Source: Afipia sp. GAS231
GTDB lineage: Bacteria > Pseudomonadota > Alphaproteobacteria > Rhizobiales > Xanthobacteraceae
Direction of reading: 5' to 3'
Assembly: GCF_900103365.1 (NCBI RefSeq)
Contig: NZ_LT629703.1
Span: 2,728,001 to 2,792,000, forward strand
DNA length: 64,000 nucleotides
The translations under genes and the position numbers were made by a program. Positions within the stretch are counted from its first letter, which is position 1. The number at the start of each line of letters is the position of its first letter. The notes below the pieces were generated by a model. It worked only from the letters and a program-made list of their open reading frames with translations. It ran no database searches and had not been told where the DNA came from. Positions 43,069 through 51,230 of this stretch are shown piece by piece.

Positions 43069-43857
43069 TTACTCCGCGGTCCAGCCGCCGTCGATCGAGA
43101 GGTTGGCGCCGGTGATCTGTGCGGCGTCGTCGCCGCACAGGAACAACGCCAGCGCGGCAACCTGTTCGGAGGTCACGAATTCCTTGGTCGGCTGCGCCGC
43201 CAGCAACACGTCGTGAATGACCTGCTCCTTGGTGAGGTTGCGCGCCTTCATGGTCTCGGGGATCTGGTGTTCGACCAGCGGCGTCCAGACATAACCAGGA
43301 CTAATGCAGTTGCAGGTGATCTTGAAGGTCGCAAGCTCCAGTGCCGCGGTCTTGGTGAGGCCGGCGATGCCGTGCTTGGCCGAGACATAGGCCGACTTGA
43401 ACGGCGAGGCGACCAGCGAATGCGCGGACGCGGTGTTGATGATGCGGCCCCAGCCGCGCTTCTTCATGCCGGGCACCGCGGCGCGGATACCGTAGAACGC
43501 CGACGACAGATTGATCGCGATGATCATTTCCCACTTCTCGGGCGGAAATTCCTCGATCGGCGACACAAACTGGATGCCGGCATTGTTGACGAGGATGTCG
43601 ACCGAGCCAAAGGTGGTTTCGCCGAGCGCGATCATTTCGGCGATCTCGGCCGGCTTGGTCATGTCGGCCGGCGAGTGTACCGCCCTGACCTTGAAATCAG
43701 TCTCGATGCCGGAGCGTTCCTTCTCGATATCCGCCGGCGCGCCCATGCCGTTGAGCACGATATTGGCGCCGGCGCCCGCGAACGCGCGCGCATAGGCCAA
43801 TCCGATGCCGCTGGTCGAGCCGGTCACAACCGCGGTCTTGCCTGTCAAAGTACCCAT
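43069..43857 (-). CDS. bdhA: 3-hydroxybutyrate dehydrogenase
   Basis: 262 aa SDR with TGSTSGIGLAYARAF, NNAGIQFVSPIEEFP, NTASAHSLVASPFKSAYVSAKHG (catalytic Ser, Tyr, Lys; quoted in parts) and LSIDGGWTAE. The length and the FVSPIEEFP and SPGYVWTPLVEHQ segments are diagnostic of D-3-hydroxybutyrate dehydrogenase. It oxidises 3-hydroxybutyrate to acetoacetate with NAD, the last step in using polyhydroxybutyrate stores. It lies 5 bp after the patatin gene, so the two are almost certainly one operon. Confidence 0.93.
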   Translation of the reverse strand: MGTLTGKTAVVTGSTSGIGLAYARAFAGAGANIVLNGMGAPADIEKERSGIETDFKVRAVHSPADMTKPAEIAEMIALGETTFGSVDILVNNAGIQFVSPIEEFPPEKWEMIIAINLSSAFYGIRAAVPGMKKRGWGRIINTASAHSLVASPFKSAYVSAKHGIAGLTKTAALELATFKITCNCISPGYVWTPLVEHQIPETMKARNLTKEQVIHDVLLAAQPTKEFVTSEQVAALALFLCGDDAAQITGANLSIDGGWTAE

Positions 43858-43862
43858 TCAGT

Positions 43863-45050
43863 TCACTCCTGTTTGCCTTTGGGGGGAGCCGAAACATCCC
43901 CCGTGAGATCGTATGTCACCATGGTTTCCCCGGACTGCGGCCGTTCTAGCCATTCTTTGTGACGCATCGACAAATGCACGTCCCGGGCGCCCGCATTCCA
44001 GTGCTCGACCACCCCGACATGCGAGAAGTCGTAATCCTTGGACGAGGATTCGTAGTTCTTGCTCTTGTAGATCAGGTGCACCACGGTGACGGTGTTTTCC
44101 CTGGACGCCTTGCGCAGCCATTCGACCGACGGATCGTTCTTCAGATAGTCCGGCAACTTTCCGATCAGGTCGCGCACCGCCATGCGGGCGTTGTGGATCT
44201 GCTTGTTCTTGTCGGTGTTCATGCGGGTGCGGCTGGAAAAGCGGATGTCCTTTTCGCGCTCGGCGGCTTCCAACAGCGACACCGGCAGGTCGCCGCGCGC
44301 CGAGAACAGGTCGACCTGGAAGATCAGGAGATCGCGGGCGATCTCCTCGTCCAGTACGAAATCCAGCGGGGTATTGGAAGCGATGCCGCCATCCCAATAA
44401 TGCTCGCCTTCGATGACAACAGAGGGAAAGCCCGGCGGCAATGCGCCCGAAGCCATGATGTGCTCGGGGCCGATCTTCTTGCCGAGTTTCTTGAATTCGT
44501 AATTGTCGAAATACCTGAAATTGCCCGAGGTGACGCCGACCGCGCCGACGCTGAGCCGCATCTTCAGGTCGTTGATGCGGTCGAAGTCGACCAGCCGTTC
44601 CAGCGTCTTTTTCAGCGGCGCGGTGTCGTAATAGCTCTGCGATTCCGAGCTGCCCGGCGGCCACAGCGGCGCGGGCGGAATCCGCGGCGTGAAGAAGCCC
44701 GGCACGCCGAAGGTCGCGATCAGGGCGGCGCTGGTCTCGTTGAACAGCGAACGCGCCCGTTCCCCCGGGGTAATCGGATTCCAGGACACCGGCGACGAAA
44801 CCATGTCCCAGAATTCCTTCAGCCGGTCGACGCGCTTGTTGGCTTCGTTGCCGGCGATGATCGCGGAATTAATGGCGCCGATCGAGATGCCGGCGACCCA
44901 TTCCGGCTCGAACCCGGAACGGCACAGCGCCTGAAAGGCGCCGGCCTGGTAGGAGCCAAGCGCGCCCCCGCCTTGCAACACCAGCACACGCATCGCATTG
45001 GCAGGCGTCGTTGCGGGCGCGGAATCGGAATTATCCATCGGGACCGTCAA
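43863..45050 (-). CDS. patatin-like phospholipase
   Basis: 395 aa. Oxyanion loop LQGGGALGSYQAG, nucleophile Ser in GISIGAINS and catalytic Asp in WDGGIASN form the Ser-Asp dyad. The C-terminal part (HLIYKSKNYESSSKDYDFS) is the DUF3734-type tail usual in alphaproteobacterial patatins. Lipid acyl hydrolase, cytoplasmic. Its tight link to bdhA is conserved in my recollection of Bradyrhizobium and suggests a role in polyhydroxybutyrate granule turnover, for example acting on granule lipids or polymer. Start ATG 45050. Confidence 0.9.
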   Translation of the reverse strand: MTVPMDNSDSAPATTPANAMRVLVLQGGGALGSYQAGAFQALCRSGFEPEWVAGISIGAINSAIIAGNEANKRVDRLKEFWDMVSSPVSWNPITPGERARSLFNETSAALIATFGVPGFFTPRIPPAPLWPPGSSESQSYYDTAPLKKTLERLVDFDRINDLKMRLSVGAVGVTSGNFRYFDNYEFKKLGKKIGPEHIMASGALPPGFPSVVIEGEHYWDGGIASNTPLDFVLDEEIARDLLIFQVDLFSARGDLPVSLLEAAEREKDIRFSSRTRMNTDKNKQIHNARMAVRDLIGKLPDYLKNDPSVEWLRKASRENTVTVVHLIYKSKNYESSSKDYDFSHVGVVEHWNAGARDVHLSMRHKEWLERPQSGETMVTYDLTGDVSAPPKGKQE

Positions 45051-45183
45051 CTAGAGGAAAATGACTTCGACACCGTGGCGGCAGTTCGCGACGGCGTCAA
45101 TCAGCGAGATCGATGTAATGATCACGCCGAGTTTATCGCTTTGTTTGAACTTGAACTTTTCCAAAAGCTGGCACTAGAGCCTT

Positions 45184-45240
45184 GTTTTGACGCGTTTTCC
45201 TTACGCGAACCGGCATCCGCTTCGCTCGAAAACGCTATAG
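45184..45240. repeat. dispersed short repeat, CTTCGCTCGAAAACGCTAT type
   Basis: TTGACGCGTTTTCCTTACGC, GAACCGGCATCC, then GCTTCGCTCGAAAACGCTATAG. The ACGCGTTTT / AAAACGC ends are inverted. Sister copy at 25687. Confidence 0.72.
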
Positions 45241-45269
45241 CGATATGACGTCGGGCGCCCGGCTTCGGT

Positions 45270-45764
45270 TCAGGTTGACGCAAGAATGAGCGTCCAGAAC
45301 ACCTTGTACTTGGTGTTCGGAGCATAAGTCGCCGCGATGCCCAATTTTGTGACACCGTTCTTGAGCATGTTGGCCTTGTGCGGGGGCGAGTCGCGCCAGC
45401 CGGAAAACGCTTCCGCCAGCGTATGATAGCCGGCCGAGACGTTCTCCACCGCCAGCTTGGCGGGATAGCCGGAGGCGCCGAGCCGCTTCTCCAGCGGGCC
45501 TTTGACATCGTGGTCGAGCTTGTTGCGGCCGGCCATCGCCTGCGACTGCGCTTCCGCAAGTTTCATCAGATCGGGGTCGACCACAACGGCGCCGAGGCCG
45601 TTGTTTTGCCGGTACAGCGAGATCAGCGAGGCCGCCGCCTGCGGATCCAGCGCGGCGCCGCCATTGGCCATGCTGAGATACATGGTCGGCTGTTCGGGCG
45701 GCGGATTGTCGGCCATGCAGCCGCCCAACGCCAAAAGCCCGATCATGGCAAAAATTGCCCGCAT
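45270..45764 (-). CDS. CAP/SCP-domain lipoprotein
   Basis: 164 aa from ATG 45764. A lipobox (LLALGGC, Cys 16) marks a lipoprotein. The CAP domain follows with AEAQSQAMAGRNKLDHDV, ENVSAGYHTLAEAFSGWRDSP and PHKANML, the usual His and Glu positions of bacterial CAP proteins (Ca- or lipid-binding, function mostly unknown). It lies on the minus strand upstream of bdhA/patatin but about 220 bp away with a repeat between. Confidence 0.85.
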   Translation of the reverse strand: MRAIFAMIGLLALGGCMADNPPPEQPTMYLSMANGGAALDPQAAASLISLYRQNNGLGAVVVDPDLMKLAEAQSQAMAGRNKLDHDVKGPLEKRLGASGYPAKLAVENVSAGYHTLAEAFSGWRDSPPHKANMLKNGVTKLGIAATYAPNTKYKVFWTLILAST

Positions 45765-45842
45765 GGTTCCCGATTTCCCCCGATGGTCTGCCGTTGTTGC
45801 ATACCAACCGTGGCTGAATGGTGAACGGGGTGGGTAATTCGG

Positions 45843-45924
45843 GTCATTCCGGGGCGATGCGTAGCATCGAACCCGGAATCTCGAGATTCCGGGTCTGGTG
45901 CTAACGCACGATCCCGGAATGACA
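45843..45924. repeat. dispersed inverted repeat, CATTCCGGGGCG type
   Basis: GTCATTCCGGGGCGATGCG and GATCCCGGAATGACAG are the arms; inside lies CCCGGAATCTCGAGATTCCGGG, a perfect palindrome (quoted here as two halves, CCCGGAATCTC and GAGATTCCGGG). Sister to 13399 and 31885. Confidence 0.88.
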
Positions 45925-45931
45925 GCAGAGG

Positions 45932-46981
45932 CTAATCCTGCGCGGCGAAAATGCGGTAGCGGCGGGGCTGCAGGCTGACGATTTCGCCGGCCTGCAGTTC
46001 CCGGTCCCGGGGCGCGTCGATCTCGATCACGGTGTCGCCCTCGCGGCCCGAGAGCGCGACCTCGGCCCGCTGGATCGGACCGAATGAGCGGACATGGCGG
46101 ACCGCGCCTTCCAGTGAACCGGATCCGGCCGGCCCGATCTGCATGTCGTGGCGGCGGACGAACAGTTTCGAGGCCCCCGAAGCGGCGCCATTGGCGGCGA
46201 TGTTGAGCGGCCGGCCGCCGAGGTGCACCGAACTGCCGCTGACATTGACCGGCAGCACGATGGATTCGCCGATGAAGCCGTGCACGAAAGCGGTCGCCGG
46301 ACTGTCATAGACCTCGCCGGGCGTCCCGATCTGCTCGATGCGGCCCTTGTCCATCACCACGACGCGGTTGGCGACTTCGAGCGCCTCTTCCTGGTCGTGG
46401 GTGACGAAGATCGAGGTGACGTGGATTTCCGAATGCAGCGAGCGCAGCCATTGCCGCAGCTCCTTGCGCACCTTGGCATCGAGCGCACCGAACGGCTCGT
46501 CGAGCAGCAGGATGCGCGGCTCGATCGCCAGCGCGCGGGCCAGCGCGATGCGCTGCCGCTGGCCGCCGGACAACTGGCTGGGATAGCGGTTCGCCAGCCA
46601 GTCGAGTTGCACCAGATCGAGCAGTTCCTTGACGCGGGCGCGGATCGTGGCCTCGTCCTTGCGAATGGCGCGCGGCTGCACCCGCAAGCCGAAGGCGACG
46701 TTCTCGAACACCGTCATGTGGCGGAACAGCGCGTAGTGCTGGAACACGAAGCCGACATGGCGCTCGCTGGCGCCATGCGCCAGCGCGTCCTCGCCGTCGA
46801 TCGTCACTTCGCCGGAATCCGGCCAGTCGAGGCCGGCGATAATCCGCAGCAAGGTGGTCTTGCCCGAACCGGACGGGCCGAGCAGCGCCAGCAATTCGCC
46901 GTTGGCGACTTTCAGGTCGACATTGTCGAGCGCCGCGAACGCGCCGAACTTCTTGACGATGTTTTTGACTTCAATGGTCAC
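45932..46981 (-). CDS. cysA: sulfate/thiosulfate ABC importer ATP-binding protein
   Basis: 349 aa. Walker [10 protein letters not shown], signature [14 protein letters not shown], Walker [14 protein letters not shown] and the switch His in [12 protein letters not shown]. The C-terminal TOBE-like region (residues about 240-349) begins after the GFIGES segment typical of CysA. With cysT, cysW and the binding protein directly upstream it is the sulfate import ATPase. Stop at 45932 is followed by a dispersed repeat, with no hairpin terminator noted. Gene order on the minus strand is sbp-cysT-cysW-cysA. Confidence 0.95.
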   Translation of the reverse strand: MTIEVKNIVKKFGAFAALDNVDLKVANGELLALLGPSGSGKTTLLRIIAGLDWPDSGEVTIDGEDALAHGASERHVGFVFQHYALFRHMTVFENVAFGLRVQPRAIRKDEATIRARVKELLDLVQLDWLANRYPSQLSGGQRQRIALARALAIEPRILLLDEPFGALDAKVRKELRQWLRSLHSEIHVTSIFVTHDQEEALEVANRVVVMDKGRIEQIGTPGEVYDSPATAFVHGFIGESIVLPVNVSGSSVHLGGRPLNIAANGAASGASKLFVRRHDMQIGPAGSGSLEGAVRHVRSFGPIQRAEVALSGREGDTVIEIDAPRDRELQAGEIVSLQPRRYRIFAAQD

Positions 46982-46993
46982 TTGGATCGTCCC

Positions 46994-47962
46994 TTAATGG
47001 TCTCGTGGGGCTTGCCCCTCGTCCAGACGTCGTTCGAGGACGGTCTTCACGACCAGCGTGATCAACGCCAGCATCGCCAGCAGCGACGCAATCGCGAACG
47101 ACGAGACGAATTGATATTCATTGTAGAGAATTTCGACCAGCAGCGGCATCGTGTTGGTCTCGCCGCGAATATGGCCCGACACCACGGACACCGCGCCGAA
47201 CTCGCCCATGGCGCGCGCATTACAGAGCAATACGCCATACAGCAGGCCCCATTTGATATTGGGCAGGGTGACGCGGAAGAAGATCTGCAGGCCAGATGCG
47301 CCGAGCGAGATCGCGGCTTCCTCCTCCTGCGTACCCTGCTCCTGCATCAGCGGGATCAGCGCGCGGGCGACGAACGGAAACGTCACGAAGATGGTCGCGA
47401 GCGCAATGCCGGGCACCGCGAACAGGATATGGATATCGTGCGCCTGCAGCCACGGACCGAAATAGCCCTGCGCGCCGAACAGCAGCACGAAGACGAGACC
47501 CGAGATGACGGGACTCACCGAGAACGGCAGGTCGATCAGCGTGATCAGGAAGGTCTTGCCGCGAAAATCGAACTTGGCGATCGACCACGCGGCCACCACG
47601 CCGAACACGAGATTGAGCGTGAGGGAAATTGCCGCCACCAGCAGCGTCAGCCGGATCGCGGCAAGCGCTTCGGGCTCCGCGAGCGCGCTGAAATAGGCGC
47701 CGACGCCCTTGGAAAACGCCTGCGCGAACACCACGAGCAGCGGCAGCACCACGAAGACCGAGAGGAACGTGACCGCGAGCGCAATGATGACGAACCGTAT
47801 CGGGCCGGGCTCGGTCCGCAGATCGCGCCGGGACGCGCGCGGCAGCGCGCGGGCGGCCGCTGCGCGGGAGGCCGGCGCGGTAATGCTGAGGTCGGAGGCG
47901 GGCGCGTAGGCCCGCAACTCGGTCGCTGAGGTCACAAAGCTCGATTCCGTCGACATCATCAC
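46994..47962 (-). CDS. cysW: sulfate ABC importer permease CysW
   Basis: 322 aa permease with about six helices and the EAA-like motif [25 protein letters not shown]. The CysW signature [25 protein letters not shown] is present. The N-terminal 60 residues are Ala/Arg rich and unusually polar before the first helix ([20 protein letters not shown]). It is 12 bp downstream-to-start from cysA and 6 bp from cysT, a tight operon. Confidence 0.93.
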   Translation of the reverse strand: MMMSTESSFVTSATELRAYAPASDLSITAPASRAAAARALPRASRRDLRTEPGPIRFVIIALAVTFLSVFVVLPLLVVFAQAFSKGVGAYFSALAEPEALAAIRLTLLVAAISLTLNLVFGVVAAWSIAKFDFRGKTFLITLIDLPFSVSPVISGLVFVLLFGAQGYFGPWLQAHDIHILFAVPGIALATIFVTFPFVARALIPLMQEQGTQEEEAAISLGASGLQIFFRVTLPNIKWGLLYGVLLCNARAMGEFGAVSVVSGHIRGETNTMPLLVEILYNEYQFVSSFAIASLLAMLALITLVVKTVLERRLDEGQAPRDH

Positions 47963-47968
47963 CAGTCC

Positions 47969-48805
47969 TCAATGCACCGGCGTGCGGTTTTGCGCCCAGC
48001 GCTGCAGGCGGTTGACGGCGAAGATGATCAGGAACGAGGCCAGCAGCATGACGACCGCAATCGCGGTGGCGTCGGCATAGCGAAATTCGGACAGCCGGAT
48101 CACGATCAACAGCGGCGCGATTTCCGAGACGTTCGGCAGATTGCCGGCGATGAAGATGACCGAGCCGTATTCGCCGACCGCACGCGCAAAAGCCAGCGCA
48201 AATCCTGTCAGCAGCGCCGGCACCAGACCCGGCAGGATTACCCGGAACACGGTGTGCCAGCGGTTGGCGCCGAGACTGGCGGCGGCCTCCTCGATCTCAG
48301 GATCGAGGTCGATCAGCACCGGCTGCACGGTTCGCACCACGAAGGGGATGCCGATGAAGATCATCGCAATGAAAATGCCGGTGGGCGTAAACGCAACCTT
48401 GATGCCGAGTTCAGCCAGCGGCGCGCCGAGCCAGCCCTTTTGCGCGAACAATTGGGTCAACGCCACGCCGGCAACGGCGGTCGGCAGCGCAAAGGGAATG
48501 TCGACGATGGCGTCGAACAGCCGCCGGCCCGGAAAGCGATACCGCACCAGCGCCCAGACGATGACGGTTCCCATCACCAGATTGACCAGCGCGGCGGCGA
48601 ACGAAAGACCGAATGAAATCTTCAACGCGTTCAGCGTGCGGCGGCTGGTGACGATGCCCCAGAACTGATCGAACGAAAGCTCGAACGTCTTGAGAAACAG
48701 AGCGGCGAGCGGGATCAGAATGATGACGGAGAGCCATGTCAGGGTCAGTCCCATGGTGAGACCGAATCCCGGCAGACTAGACCGTCGTGCAACCGCTGCG
48801 CTCAC
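47969..48805 (-). CDS. cysT: sulfate ABC importer permease CysT
   Basis: 278 aa from GTG 48805 (VSAAVARRSSLPGFG); a frame running to 49015 overlaps the binding-protein gene and is not used. The first helix is LTMGLTLTWLSVIILIPL. Family landmarks: GTVIVWALVRYRFPGRRL, DIPFALPTAVAGVAL and EEAAASLGANRWHTVFRVILP (EAA loop). With CysW it forms the membrane channel of the sulfate importer. Also called cysU. It starts 38 bp after the binding-protein gene. Confidence 0.92.
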   Translation of the reverse strand: MSAAVARRSSLPGFGLTMGLTLTWLSVIILIPLAALFLKTFELSFDQFWGIVTSRRTLNALKISFGLSFAAALVNLVMGTVIVWALVRYRFPGRRLFDAIVDIPFALPTAVAGVALTQLFAQKGWLGAPLAELGIKVAFTPTGIFIAMIFIGIPFVVRTVQPVLIDLDPEIEEAAASLGANRWHTVFRVILPGLVPALLTGFALAFARAVGEYGSVIFIAGNLPNVSEIAPLLIVIRLSEFRYADATAIAVVMLLASFLIIFAVNRLQRWAQNRTPVH

Positions 48806-48842
48806 AAGTCCCCCTGCTCCGGTACCCCTGCCTGGGCCCCGA

Positions 48843-49832
48843 TCAGTTCTTGTAGATCTGGTCGAAAATGCCGCCTTCGGCGAAATGGTTCTTCTGCGCC
48901 TTGGTCCAACCGCCGAAAACGTCGTCGATGGTGAAAAGTTCGACCTTGGCGAAGGATTTTTCGTATTCCTTGGCGATTTCCGGATCGCGCGGACGATAGG
49001 AATTGCGCGCGGCAATTTCCTGACCTTCCTTGGTATACCAATATTTCAGGTAGGCCTCGGCGGCTTCACGGGTGCCTTTTTTGTCGGCAACCTTGTCGAC
49101 CACGGCCACAGGCGGCTCCGCGAGGATCGAGAGCGGCGGCGAGACGATCTCGAACTTGTCCTTGCCGAATTCGCGCTGCGCCAGGAACGCCTCGTTCTCC
49201 CATGCCAGCAGCACGTCGCCAACGCCGCGCTCGACGAAGGTCACCGTCGAGCCGCGCGCACCGGTATCGAGCACCGGCACATTCTTGTAGAGATCGCCGA
49301 CGAACTGCCTGGCCTTGTCGGCGGAGCCGAATTTCTTCTGCGCGTAACCCCAGGCCGCGAGATAGTTCCAGCGCGCGCCGCCGGAGGTTTTCGGGTTCGG
49401 CGTGATGACGCTGACGCCGGACTTAATCAAATCGTCCCAGTCCTTGATGCCTTTGGGATTGCCCTTGCGCACCAGGAATACGATCGTCGACGTATAGGGC
49501 GACGCATTGAGCGCCAACTTCTTCTGCCAGTCGGGCGCCAGCAGTCCCTTGGCGGCGATCGCGTCGATGTCATAGGCCAGCGCCAGCGTGACGACGTCGG
49601 CCTGCAGGCCGTCGATCACCGCGCGCGCCTGCGAGCCCGAGCCGCCATGCGACTGCTTGATCTCGATGCTCTTGCCGGTGTCTTTCTGATAGGCCGCCGC
49701 GAACGCCTTGTTGAAATCGACATAGAGTTCGCGCGTCGGATCGTAGGAGACGTTGAGCAGGCTGATATCGGCAGCGAACGCCGAACTCGCCCAGAGCAAT
49801 CCCGCGACCAGCGGCAGAATACGACGGACCAT
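48843..49832 (-). CDS. sbp: sulfate-binding periplasmic protein
   Basis: 329 aa from ATG 49832 (GGAGA upstream); earlier in-frame starts to 49865 are less likely. Signal peptide ([19 protein letters not shown]). Family motifs: [45 protein letters not shown] (quoted in parts: [12 protein letters not shown]), [19 protein letters not shown]. It binds sulfate or thiosulfate and delivers it to CysT/CysW. Separated from cysH by 154 bp that contain two inverted repeats and so may have its own promoter. Confidence 0.94.
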   Translation of the reverse strand: MVRRILPLVAGLLWASSAFAADISLLNVSYDPTRELYVDFNKAFAAAYQKDTGKSIEIKQSHGGSGSQARAVIDGLQADVVTLALAYDIDAIAAKGLLAPDWQKKLALNASPYTSTIVFLVRKGNPKGIKDWDDLIKSGVSVITPNPKTSGGARWNYLAAWGYAQKKFGSADKARQFVGDLYKNVPVLDTGARGSTVTFVERGVGDVLLAWENEAFLAQREFGKDKFEIVSPPLSILAEPPVAVVDKVADKKGTREAAEAYLKYWYTKEGQEIAARNSYRPRDPEIAKEYEKSFAKVELFTIDDVFGGWTKAQKNHFAEGGIFDQIYKN

Positions 49833-49908
49833 TTCAATCTCCATTCGAAGCGACGCCATTGTCACCAGAGCACGGAGAGCATAAGTCGCGGCGAAGAGGC
49901 TTTAAGTC

Positions 49909-49927
49909 AACGAAACCGCTTTTCGTT
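49909..49927. promoter_or_regulatory. inverted repeat upstream of sbp
   Basis: AACGAAA-CCGCT-TTTCGTT is a 7-bp perfect inverted repeat about 80 bp before the sbp start. Candidate operator or leader hairpin; no known site matched. Confidence 0.35.
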
Positions 49928-49962
49928 GTTTGCAGTAGCGCAGCGTCGTTGTCCTAAGAACC

Positions 49963-49984
49963 GCAAACTTCCAGGAAGTTTTGC
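49963..49984. promoter_or_regulatory. inverted repeat between cysH and sbp
   Basis: GCAAACTTCC-A-GGAAGTTTTGC, a 10-bp stem with one extra T, right after the cysH stop codon. With flanking bases its ends read CCGCAA and TTGCGC, similar to the ends of the repeat at 54736 (CCGCAA / TTGCGG). Could be an operator, or a weak attenuator between cysH and sbp. Confidence 0.4.
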
Positions 49985-49986
49985 GC

Positions 49987-50718
49987 TTAAGAAGTTTTCG
50001 TGGTGTGGATTCCGCATTCCGTCTTGGCTCTGCCACGCCAACGGCCGGCGCGTGCGTCTTCGTCCAGCGTGGTTCGGCTCGAACAAGGCATACACCCGAC
50101 CGACAGATAACCCGATGCGACCAATGGATGCGGCGGCAGCTTGGCGAGCTTGTAGATCGCCTCGATTTCCTCGCGCGACACATTGGCGAACGGATTGAAC
50201 TTCAGCTTCGCGCCGTCGTCCTCGACCACGGGGATTTCCGCCCGCGCGCCGCCCTGGAACCGCTTGCGTCCGTTGATCCAGGCCGAAAACGGCTTCAGCG
50301 CCCGCGCCAGCGGCTCGACTTTACGGATGCGGCAGCAGGCGTCGGGATTGGAGAACCACAATTCGCGGTCGGGATCCTCTTGGGACAGGGTTTCTTCTGA
50401 TGGCTTGATCGAGCGCAGGTCGCGCAGGCCCAGGGCCGCGATCAGCGTGTCGCGATAGGCCAGCGTCTCCTCGAACAGCCAGCCGGTGTCGAGGAACACC
50501 ACGGGGATCGCCGGATCGACGTCGGCCATCACCTTGAGCAGCGCCGCCGATTCCGTGCCGAACGACGACACCAGCGCGAGATGCTCGCGGCCGACGGCTT
50601 CGAGTGCAGCCTCGATGATTTTCGCGGGTGGCGCGTTGCGCAGCGCGGAATCGAGCGCGGCGGCCCGCGACGGCTCCGCTTCTGCAACGGTCAGCGCCTG
50701 TTGTAGGATCGCGTTCAC
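49987..50718 (-). CDS. cysH: APS/PAPS reductase
   Basis: 243 aa. The CC-type cysteine pairs are in NPDACCRIRK and GCMPCSSR, and the catalytic Cys is in KTECGIHT, so it should carry a [4Fe-4S] cluster and use APS (adenylyl sulfate) rather than PAPS. Other landmarks are SSFGTESAALLKVM and LDTGWLFEETLAYRD. It makes sulfite. The stop is at 49987 and the start ATG overlaps the DUF934 stop by 4 bp (ATGA), a translational-coupling arrangement. Confidence 0.95.
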   Translation of the reverse strand: MNAILQQALTVAEAEPSRAAALDSALRNAPPAKIIEAALEAVGREHLALVSSFGTESAALLKVMADVDPAIPVVFLDTGWLFEETLAYRDTLIAALGLRDLRSIKPSEETLSQEDPDRELWFSNPDACCRIRKVEPLARALKPFSAWINGRKRFQGGARAEIPVVEDDGAKLKFNPFANVSREEIEAIYKLAKLPPHPLVASGYLSVGCMPCSSRTTLDEDARAGRWRGRAKTECGIHTTKTS

Positions 50719-51230
50719 TGGCCCGCACTCTCCGAATGACGCAGTTGCATCCGCCGATTGAGCGCGGTGACGCGGCCATCGCCGGTCGGCTGGTAGAACA
50801 CCGAATAGCGCTTCGCGGTCGAGGCGAACGCTTCAGCGTCGCTTTCCTTCTTCACTTCGAAGGCATCGAAGCCTGCCCGCAGCATGAACACGAACTGGTC
50901 GCGCAGCACCTGGCCGGTGGCGCGGAGCTCGCCTTCGAACCCGTGACGCTCGCGCAGCAGGCGCGCCTGGCTATAGGCGCGACCGTCGCGGAACGACGGA
51001 AACACCAGGGCGACCGCCGCCAGCCGGTCGAGGTACGGCACGAGGTCGTCGAGGTCACGGTTGTTCGGCCAGATCACGCCGGTCTTGCCGGCACGCTTCG
51101 AAAGCGTTTCGGGATCTTCGAGGAACCGCGCCGCCGAAATCAGGACCGCGCCGTCACCCGGCAGCTCGGCGCCATCGGCGACATGGACAAACAGATCGCT
51201 GACGATCTTCGCGTTCTTAACGAGTGGCAT
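50715..51230 (-). CDS. DUF934 protein of the sulfite reductase operon
   Basis: 171 aa from ATG 51230. Soluble, with LISAARFLEDPETL, GVIWPNNRDLDDLVPYLDRL, FPSFRDGRAYSQARLLRERHG and LRDQFVFMLRAGFDAFEV. DUF934 genes are almost always next to cysI in Proteobacteria, and some are called CysX or oxidoreductase-associated, but the molecular role is unproven. It overlaps cysI by 14 bp and cysH by 4 bp, so it is made in step with both. Confidence 0.9.
   Translation of the reverse strand: MPLVKNAKIVSDLFVHVADGAELPGDGAVLISAARFLEDPETLSKRAGKTGVIWPNNRDLDDLVPYLDRLAAVALVFPSFRDGRAYSQARLLRERHGFEGELRATGQVLRDQFVFMLRAGFDAFEVKKESDAEAFASTAKRYSVFYQPTGDGRVTALNRRMQLRHSESAGQ

Noticed and set aside
46148..47929. 593-codon plus-strand frame antisense to cysA/cysW
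   Set aside because: Gln/His/Arg-rich shadow of strong, motif-bearing transporter genes on the other strand.
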